From: Anaerolineaceae bacterium UBA1363
Lineage (GTDB): Bacteria; Chloroflexota; Anaerolineae; Anaerolineales; Anaerolineaceae
Direction of reading: 5' to 3'
Length of the DNA stretch: 64,000 nt
Assembly (NCBI GenBank): GCA_002306055.1
Contig: DBRR01000037.1
Coordinates: forward strand, 6,743-70,742
The position numbers were made by a program, and so were the translations under genes. Positions 58,968-64,000 of the stretch are shown here, one piece after another. The notes under the pieces were generated by a model, which saw nothing but the letters and a program-made list of their open reading frames with translations, ran no database searches and had not been told where the DNA came from. The number at the start of each line of letters is the position of its first letter. Positions within the stretch are counted from its first letter, which is position 1.

Positions 58968-58993
58968 GCCTGAACAGATGGTAGGGTTCAGGC
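58968..58993 (-). terminator. Possible terminator after the exported LamG-like protein gene
   Basis: An 8-bp stem (GCCTGAAC / GTTCAGGC, 10-nt loop) lies 13 bp after the stop codon, followed only by AACTGTTATTT. Confidence 0.4.
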
Positions 58994-59005
58994 TGTAAAT
59001 TGTTT

Positions 59006-59770
59006 CTATGGTGCGTAAATGACCAGGTTGGAAATCGAAAAAGTGGCGGCACTGCTGCCCGAACCCTGGGCGATGACCCCCAAAGCGCCGCTGAGATCAC
59101 TGTGCGTCTGCAAGCTGAATTGCTCGACGCCGTTCACAAACACCCTAAGCTGCCCAGACTCTGCCCAAACCGCGATTCGATTGCTGGCTGGAGCGCCAGG
59201 CTGCAGCTTGCGTGCTTTCTGCCAATTCAACAGCCGGCCGATGCTGGTGTTTAACTGCCGATCCGCCATGAACTCGCCCCGGCAGTTGAACCATATCCGG
59301 AAGGTTCCTGAAGTGCTGTTGCGCCAGAGAACCAGTCCGTATTGATCTTCTTCACTGCACATCAAAACATCCATGGTGAGCTCCAGGTAAAAATCCCCCG
59401 GAAGGATGTGGTCGCTGATGCTGACAAGAGGTGCCTTGCCTGCCGGCAGTGCCAGCGAGAGCGAGTTTGTCTCATAAGCAACCGTTCCGGCTAAATCGCT
59501 GCTTTCCTGCCAGTGGCTCTGATCACTGAAGTCGTCAGCCGCCATCAAAGGCCAACTCACCGGCACTTCGAAAATCTGGGTTGGCAAGCCTCCAACCACC
59601 GTGGCAATACGTGTAGGAGTCGGCGTGCTGGGAAACCAGTCGATCGTAGGGCTGGGAGACAAAACCAGGGTTGGTTCTGGTTCAGGAGTGGGTGTAACTT
59701 CGGGTATCTGCGACACACAGGCAGCCATAACAAATAGGATCAGAGCAATGAGCCAGCTTTTCTTCGGCAT
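59006..59770 (-). CDS. Lipoprotein with LamG/DUF1080-like beta-sandwich domain
   Basis: A lipoprotein signal ends in FVMAAC, followed by a Pro/Thr/Glu-rich linker to about residue 70. Residues ~80-254 look like a concanavalin-like jelly roll: DDFSDQSHWQE, YGLVLWRNSTSGTFRIWF, NRIAVWAESGQLRVFVNGVE and SGALGVIAQGSGSSAATFSI. Such domains bind or cleave carbohydrates, but no catalytic residues can be named. TAAAAT lies 6 nt before the ATG with no Shine-Dalgarno, so it may be leaderless. It is divergent from the LysM protein gene. Confidence 0.82.
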   Translation of the reverse strand: MPKKSWLIALILFVMAACVSQIPEVTPTPEPEPTLVLSPSPTIDWFPSTPTPTRIATVVGGLPTQIFEVPVSWPLMAADDFSDQSHWQESSDLAGTVAYETNSLSLALPAGKAPLVSISDHILPGDFYLELTMDVLMCSEEDQYGLVLWRNSTSGTFRIWFNCRGEFMADRQLNTSIGRLLNWQKARKLQPGAPASNRIAVWAESGQLRVFVNGVEQFSLQTHSDLSGALGVIAQGSGSSAATFSISNLVIYAP

Positions 59771-59835
59771 GCTTCAATTTTACTAAAAAGTTGACTTTCG
59801 TTCCTGGTTGCTGACAAAATGCCTCTGGCCGATAA

Positions 59836-59844
59836 TGTTATAAT
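59836..59844 (+). promoter_or_regulatory. Extended -10 promoter of the LysM protein gene
   Basis: TGTTATAAT (TGn-TATAAT) lies 18 bp before the ATG. The short leader contains GAGGT before the start codon. The -35 region is poor, as expected for an extended -10 promoter. Confidence 0.6.
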
Positions 59845-59862
59845 GCAAAAAATGAGGTAACT

Positions 59863-60669
59863 ATGAAGACAAAATCAAAGACGCTGCCCCTTTTTTTGCT
59901 GCTCCTGACCGTCCTGGTCCTGAGCCTCAGCACGCTGCGCCTGCCGGCATCCGCACAGGGGACTCCCTACCAAACCCCCACACCGAATGCGAACGGCGAC
60001 ATTATTTTCAAGGTACGCCCAGGGGATGGCTGCATAAGTATCTCCCTCCTGACCAATGTGCCAATTGAAACTATCAAGAGCCTCAACGGTCTCGATGATG
60101 CCTGCACACTCTATGAAGATCAGGAAATCGTGCTGGGTAGAGTGGAACCCGTTGTGCTTACACAGACGGCGATGCCAACCCCCACTATTCCTCCAGAAAT
60201 GATTACTCCTTCCCCCACTCCTTCTCCTGGAACTGCCACCATTTGCGTGGTGCTTTTCCACGACATGGATGGCAATGGGATGCGCACGACAGGTGAGGAT
60301 TATCTCTACGGCGGTGAAGTAAGCATAAGCAACCGCAGTGGTTCAGTCTCTCTGACTGGCACCACCGTCGCTGGAATTCCGGACGAAGTTGAACCGCGCT
60401 GTTTCCCTGACCTTCCCCAGGATTCCTATAATGTTACCGTCGCCATCCCGGACGGCTTTAACGCCACTACGACGACGAATTACGCCCTCGAAGTAAAGGC
60501 CGGCGAAGATGCCACCATCGATTTTGGGGCACAGGAGTCCGCTCCTTCTGCTGGCGTGGTGGAGCCCGATTCGGCTCGTCGCTCACCAGTTCTCGCAATT
60601 ATTGGTGGAGTTGTCTTGCTGGCAGGGCTTGGTTTAGGCTTTTACCTGTGGCGAACGCGCAAAATATAG
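59863..60669 (+). CDS. Exported LysM-domain protein with C-terminal membrane anchor
   Basis: A Sec signal peptide (cleavage near PASAQG) is followed by a LysM-like domain (about residues 47-92, IIFKVRPGDGCISISLLTN, LNGLDDACTLYEDQEIVL) with a Cys pair, expected to bind peptidoglycan or related glycans. A Pro/Thr linker and an SdrD-B/prealbumin-like domain follow (VVLFHDMDGNGMRTTGEDYL). The end has a membrane helix (VLAIIGGVVLLAGLGLGFYLW) and a short basic tail (RTRKI), which anchors the protein. GAGGT is the ribosome binding site. A strong terminator follows. Confidence 0.87.
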   Translation: MKTKSKTLPLFLLLLTVLVLSLSTLRLPASAQGTPYQTPTPNANGDIIFKVRPGDGCISISLLTNVPIETIKSLNGLDDACTLYEDQEIVLGRVEPVVLTQTAMPTPTIPPEMITPSPTPSPGTATICVVLFHDMDGNGMRTTGEDYLYGGEVSISNRSGSVSLTGTTVAGIPDEVEPRCFPDLPQDSYNVTVAIPDGFNATTTTNYALEVKAGEDATIDFGAQESAPSAGVVEPDSARRSPVLAIIGGVVLLAGLGLGFYLWRTRKI

Positions 60670-60684
60670 CTGATCCCCAAGACT

Positions 60685-60714
60685 AAAAAACAGGACTTGC
60701 GTCCTGTTTTTTAT
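60685..60714 (+). terminator. Terminator of the LysM protein gene
   Basis: AAAACAGGAC TTGC GTCCTGTTTT followed by TT, a tight 10-bp stem 16 bp after the stop codon. Confidence 0.9.
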
Positions 60715-60860
60715 ATACCCATGCATAGATAATTCAAAATCATAATGCAATATGCCGGCTTGTTTGCTCATTCCGGTATCTACAAGCTACGAGCTTGGCG
60801 TGTAAATTTTTCGTAGATACCGTATTCATTTGGTCAGCGGCACGGTCAAGAGCGAAGCAG

Positions 60861-61011
60861 GTAGGGTGGGTTGGCGTCACAAAACATATGCAGGAGCGCT
60901 GCCGTTTATAGCCTACCCACCGCTGCACTTAAAGAAAAATGCTGTTTTTGGTGGGTTGGCTAATTTGATGTTAAGACAGGGCAAGATACTGTGACGCCAA
61001 CCCCACCCTAC
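60861..61011 (+). repeat. Distant copy of the RAYT-type repeat (copy D)
   Basis: The ends GTAGGGTGGGTTGGCGTCAC and GTGACGCCAACCCCACCCTA are the same as those of the repeats around the RAYT gene 55 kb away, while the interior differs except for the GCCTACCCACC and GGTGGGTTGGC segments. No transposase gene is nearby, so it looks like a solo element moved in trans. Confidence 0.82.
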
Positions 61012-61143
61012 GAGGGCGAGAACGGAGTCACCCTCACCTTCCTGATCGATGTCATTCAATTATCACGTCTTTCTGAGTCTTAATATACAAGGGCGCAATG
61101 AACCTCTTTTGTTCACTCCGCCAATAAACCCTGCTCTTAGCCC

Positions 61144-61170
61144 GTAGGGCGACGCATGCGTCGCCCCTAC
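61144..61170. repeat. GTAGGGCGACGCATGCGTCGCC palindrome
   Basis: GTAGGGCGACGCA pairs with TGCGTCGCCCCTAC, a near-perfect palindrome with one extra C. The GTAGGG head suggests a REP-type sequence, different in body from the RAYT-linked repeats. Confidence 0.75.
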
Positions 61171-61334
61171 CCGTGGATTATTTCCCCAATAAATAGATCG
61201 AATGGTTGTTGGATCTGTGCGGTGGGAGTAAACCCCCACCGTACGAAGTAAACCTGACCGTATCGATGAGTCTTGGTACATCGCGATTCGTGTATGTCCT
61301 GAATGATAAACTGTTTACATCAATGTATGCCAAG

Positions 61335-61395
61335 GGCGAAATTGAGGGCACCATGAAGAATGTGATGTGCGAACGTATCGTGCCCTCAATTCGCC
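61335..61395. repeat. Inverted repeat with 16-bp arms
   Basis: GGCGAAATTGAGGGCAC and GTGCCCTCAATTCGCC are reverse complements except for one bulged A, separated by 28 nt. It could form a stable stem-loop RNA or mark a small mobile element. Confidence 0.75.
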
Positions 61396-61648
61396 ATTGA
61401 CGATGACCTAAGTGGCTAGGCCCGTTGATTGTAAATATTCGATGGCGTGTTGGCGGATTGAACCCCACAAAAAGGCGTGGGGCAGGCAGCACAATGGAGG
61501 TTCAATTGGTAATACATTCGGTGCGTTCAATCTCGCCCTACAACCGAGTCGAGTTCAAGCAAATCAATGTCGGAGTGAGCCTGCGCAAGGTCATCATTAT
61601 TCCAGCGTCGAGTGGCGGTCTCATTCCGACAAGTCTGCCGTATTTTTA

Positions 61649-62272
61649 TCAATAGCCTCTTGCGTGGCGTTGTTCAAGCCAGACGTCACCTTCATTGTGG
61701 TAGCCAGCCCGCTCCCAGAACCCGGGAACATCCGTCTGCGAGAATTCAAGCCCTCGCAGCCACTTGGCTCCCTTCCAGAAGTACACATCCTTCAGGTCAT
61801 CCCGTCCCGGGATTGCCCCGCAGATACCGCGTAAAGGCGCGCCGTGTTCCAGGCTAATGGGCTGCCCTTCGTAGTGAGTTGCCAGCAGGAAGTTGTCCGC
61901 GTCCATCACCGCTAGCGGCAGGTTCGCGGTATAGCCAAATTCCGCATGCTGGATCACAAAGCGCGCGCCAGGTTTTGGCACCACCAGTCCCAGTTCCCGC
62001 AGGGTTTTCAGGCTGACGCCCTCCCAATTCGTATCGAGTTTGCTCCAGGTGGTCACACAATGGATGTCCATTTGCAGCTTGGTGCGCGGAAGCGCATTGA
62101 ATTCGTCCCAAGTGAGCAGCAGGGGTTTCTCAACCTCGCCCCAGACTCTGAAGGTCCAGTTCTCCAGGTTCAGCTGTGGCACCGGGCCGTAATGCAGGAC
62201 TGGAAACCGTTCCGTCAGGTGCTGCCCCGGCGGCAGACGTTTTTTTGTTTCAGAATCTAATTTCCTAAACAT
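61649..62272 (-). CDS. Sulfite-oxidase-like molybdopterin protein
   Basis: A single-domain member of the oxidoreductase molybdopterin-binding family, 207 aa. The molybdenum-ligating Cys is in DIHCVTTWSKLD; WEGVSLKTLREL, HAEFGYTANLPLAVM and GAPLRGICGAIPG are further fold motifs, with KWLRGLEF near the end. No Tat signal is seen, so it may be cytosolic. The redox partner and substrate are unknown. GGGTGAG precedes the ATG, which lies 7 bp after the stop of the upstream UPF0173 gene, so the two form an operon. Confidence 0.88.
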   Translation of the reverse strand: MFRKLDSETKKRLPPGQHLTERFPVLHYGPVPQLNLENWTFRVWGEVEKPLLLTWDEFNALPRTKLQMDIHCVTTWSKLDTNWEGVSLKTLRELGLVVPKPGARFVIQHAEFGYTANLPLAVMDADNFLLATHYEGQPISLEHGAPLRGICGAIPGRDDLKDVYFWKGAKWLRGLEFSQTDVPGFWERAGYHNEGDVWLEQRHARGY

Positions 62273-62279
62273 CTCACCC

Positions 62280-62963
62280 TCACAGACTCAGGCTCTCACC
62301 TGGTTGCAAAACCACTACTTTCGTTTCCGTTTCAGATTCAACGCGCTTTTTCCAAGCTTGCGGATCCTGGGCAATCAATTCCCAGGTGTTGTAGTGCACA
62401 GGCACCACGCGTTTCGGACGCAACAACTTGACAGCGATGAGCGCATCCTCCGGACCCATGGTGTAGTTATCGCCAATCGGGATCAGTGCCAGGTCAATGC
62501 CTTCATCGCCAATAAGTTGCATATCGCCAAACAAGCCTGTGTCACCCGCAATGTAGATCTTTTTTTCATCTGGAGTAGTTAGCAGAAACCCCGCAGGATT
62601 GCCGCCATAGCTACCATCAGGCAGAGAAGATCCATGCAGCGCTTGTGTCAGCTTGAGATAGCCGAACGGGTAGTGGTAGCCCCCACCAATGTGCTGGGCG
62701 TGAGTCTTGAGCCCTTTGTTGCGCAGCCAGGTGCTGATCTCGGCATTGCTGATACACAAAGCGCCGGTCCTCTTGGCAATTGAGACGGTGTCGCCAATAT
62801 GATCGCCGTGACCATGCGTGATGAGGATGTAGTCAGCGCTGAGGTGTTCCGGCTTAACTGCGGCAGCAGGGTTACCAGTGAAGTAGGGGTCGATCAGCAA
62901 TCGGCTCTCACCCACTTTTAATCCATGTGCCGCGTGCCCATACCAGGTATAAATCGTTTCCAT
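62280..62963 (-). CDS. UPF0173 metal-dependent hydrolase (metallo-beta-lactamase fold)
   Basis: A YtkL-like hydrolase. The metal-binding motif is ITHGHGDHIGD; further ligands are in IYIAGDTGLFGDM and VVPVHYNTW, and the N-terminus has YTWYGHAAHGL, typical of UPF0173. From ATG 62963 the length is 227 aa, with GGAGG 8 nt upstream; the frame extends six codons further without need. Its substrate is not known. It is the first gene of a pair with the sulfite-oxidase-like protein. Confidence 0.92.
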   Translation of the reverse strand: METIYTWYGHAAHGLKVGESRLLIDPYFTGNPAAAVKPEHLSADYILITHGHGDHIGDTVSIAKRTGALCISNAEISTWLRNKGLKTHAQHIGGGYHYPFGYLKLTQALHGSSLPDGSYGGNPAGFLLTTPDEKKIYIAGDTGLFGDMQLIGDEGIDLALIPIGDNYTMGPEDALIAVKLLRPKRVVPVHYNTWELIAQDPQAWKKRVESETETKVVVLQPGESLSL

Positions 62964-63095
62964 AGCATCGTCCTCCTTCATCCATTATAGTGATTTTAAA
63001 GGCTTAATAAAGGGCTTGTAATAGCGTCGAATCGATGCCAAATATCATCGTAAAATAAAGGCAGCTGGTTAGAAAAAAACTGGAGAATGATCGTT

Positions 63096-63344
63096 ATGCG
63101 ATGCCCACGATGTGGCTCGACACAGGTAGCTATTCAAGCTGTGACTGAGACAACCTTCAAAACAAAGAGGAAGTCGCTGCTTTACTGGCTCACGATTGGT
63201 TGGCTGATTGAGCCGCTGCTGTGGATATTCTTAACGCTGCCAAAACTCTTTTTCGAACTTTTTAAACCCCACAGATTTACTGCGAAAACTACCACGAAAA
63301 AATTGGCAATTTGTCAGAACTGCGGCAAGAGTTGGCGGGTATAG
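63096..63344 (+). CDS. Small zinc-ribbon membrane protein
   Basis: The 82-residue protein starts MRCPRCGST and ends ICQNCGKSWRV: two CxxC knuckles at opposite ends that could form one zinc ribbon. Between them lie two hydrophobic segments (LLYWLTIGWLIEPLLWIFL and LPKLFFELF). The topology suggests a hairpin in the membrane with both Cys pairs on the cytosolic side. GGAGA lies 9 nt before ATG 63096; the ATG three codons earlier abuts that site. Function unknown. Confidence 0.7.
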   Translation: MRCPRCGSTQVAIQAVTETTFKTKRKSLLYWLTIGWLIEPLLWIFLTLPKLFFELFKPHRFTAKTTTKKLAICQNCGKSWRV

Positions 63345-63356
63345 CCATTCATTAAT

Positions 63357-64000
63357 TCACAGGATTTCAAGCTTCGCCAGTGAAGCTACCAGCGCTTTCA
63401 GACCAAACCCCTCAAAATAAACTTCCACCGTCTCATCGCCGTGCTCCAGTTTGCTGGTCTTGACCACGCCGCGCCCATAGGTGGCGTGTTTCACCTGCAT
63501 ACCCGTCTTGTAGCGCGTGACGGGCTCTTCCTTCAAGGGAGGAGCGCTACGCATCCACGAAGGCGTCTCCCATCTGGAATATCCGTTTTCACGTCCGTAA
63601 CTGAACCGCCCGGGTAAGTCCCGTGGGCTTCCCTGCAGAAGCTCAGAGGGGAAATCATCCAGAAAACGGCTGGGAATGGTCTCTTCATAACTGCCATAGG
63701 GGCTGCGGCGCCGGCGGGCGCGCGTCAGGGTCAGGCGTTTGCGGGCACGTGTGATTCCAACATAAAGCAGGCGGCGTTCCTCTGCCAGGTCTTCCTCATC
63801 ATCGCGTGAGCGGCTGTGCGGTAAGAGCATCTCATCCAGACCGGTGATGAACACCTGGTCGAACTCCAGTCCCTTTGCGGCGTGAAGCGTCAGCATGGTT
63901 GGCGCATCGACGTTATCGGGCAGGGTGTCCTGGTCCGCAACCAGTGCCATGGACTCCAGGAAGGCCTGCAGGCCCTGCTCTTCGTACTCGAGTACCACAG
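63357..64000 (-). CDS. pcrA: UvrD/PcrA-type DNA helicase, C-terminal part (5' truncated by window)
   Basis: Only the last ~214 residues are visible; the frame continues beyond base 64000. Helicase motif V is LTLHAAKGLEFDQVFITGLDE and motif VI is RRLLYVGITRARKRLTLT. The C-terminal ~65 residues (GMQVKHATYGRGVVKTSKL) match the PcrA/UvrD tail that contacts RNA polymerase. This superfamily 1 helicase acts in nucleotide excision repair and fork maintenance. It is convergent with the zinc-ribbon gene, 12 bp apart. Confidence 0.93.
   Translation of the reverse strand, partial: VVLEYEEQGLQAFLESMALVADQDTLPDNVDAPTMLTLHAAKGLEFDQVFITGLDEMLLPHSRSRDDEEDLAEERRLLYVGITRARKRLTLTRARRRRSPYGSYEETIPSRFLDDFPSELLQGSPRDLPGRFSYGRENGYSRWETPSWMRSAPPLKEEPVTRYKTGMQVKHATYGRGVVKTSKLEHGDETVEVYFEGFGLKALVASLAKLEIL

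Larger units (their letters stand above)
61012..61648. other. Non-coding, repeat-rich region
   Basis: Several frames exist but none has a ribosome binding site or a recognisable product. A GCGGTGGG / CCCCACCG hairpin lies near 61219-61242, in addition to the palindromes listed separately. Confidence 0.55.

Noticed and set aside
61412..61834. 140-codon plus-strand frame across the gap before the sulfite-oxidase-like gene
   Set aside because: It runs through non-coding repeats and then antisense to a real gene, without start signals.

Overview
The window looks like a chromosomal stretch of a Chloroflexota bacterium, most likely class Anaerolineae. This is inferred from content, not from a database search. 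The clues are many exported lipoproteins with Pro/Thr-rich linkers, NBR1-type Ig-like lipoproteins, a very long SecA without a C-terminal zinc motif, a membrane-anchored YvcK, exported proteins ending in a short W/Y-LP-x-[IV]-x-[RK] tail, and a mix of Shine-Dalgarno and apparently leaderless genes. Coding density is high and most genes lie on the minus strand.

Region 1-12 kb: the 3' part of a giant exported repeat protein (11 InlB-like repeats), then a glycolytic block on the minus strand (yvcK, gap, pgk, two NBR1-domain lipoproteins, tpiA). Between the lipoproteins and tpiA sits a REP-associated tyrosine transposase (RAYT) flanked by palindromic GTAGGGTGGGTTGG repeats. Region 11.8-26 kb: an FHA membrane protein, gyrA, birA and an orphan histidine kinase (overlapping), surE and secA (10 bp apart), an EamA transporter with a His-rich tail, an SPFH/prohibitin protein, and a formylglycine-generating-enzyme-like lipoprotein.

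Region 26-45 kb: tRNA-Val, an FAD/NAD oxidoreductase, a Cys-rich small membrane protein, trpS with a cation diffusion facilitator, an iron alcohol dehydrogenase, an operon of glycosyltransferase, YihY and alpha-amylase-like enzyme, a MazG-like protein, a YitT protein, a secreted BNR/DUF1906 protein, lexA with a textbook operator inside its own promoter, a CopB-type copper ATPase and an alpha/beta hydrolase. Intergenic regions here carry dispersed repeats.

Region 45.2-53 kb: a decayed AT-rich accessory segment (sigma factor remnant, IS630 transposase fragment, a lipoprotein) lies between two copies of the 3' end of rplL. Next comes the classic block rplL-rplJ-rplA-rplK-nusG-secE-tRNA-Trp-rpmG-tuf-tRNA-Thr-tRNA-Tyr-tRNA-Thr, with an attenuator-bearing L10 leader. 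Region 53-64 kb: ygbA, an OsmC protein, glutamate dehydrogenase, an acetyltransferase, an aminotransferase, a sugar nucleotidyltransferase, two exported surface proteins, a repeat-rich gap of about 1 kb, a sulfite-oxidase-like protein, an UPF0173 hydrolase, a zinc-ribbon membrane protein and the 3' end of a UvrD/PcrA helicase.

The most unusual items are the duplicated rplL tail, whose differences are all synonymous and which ends an IS630 fragment in frame; the RAYT/REP locus with a distant solo repeat; the greatly enlarged SecA; and several genes whose -10 box lies only 6-8 nt before the start codon.
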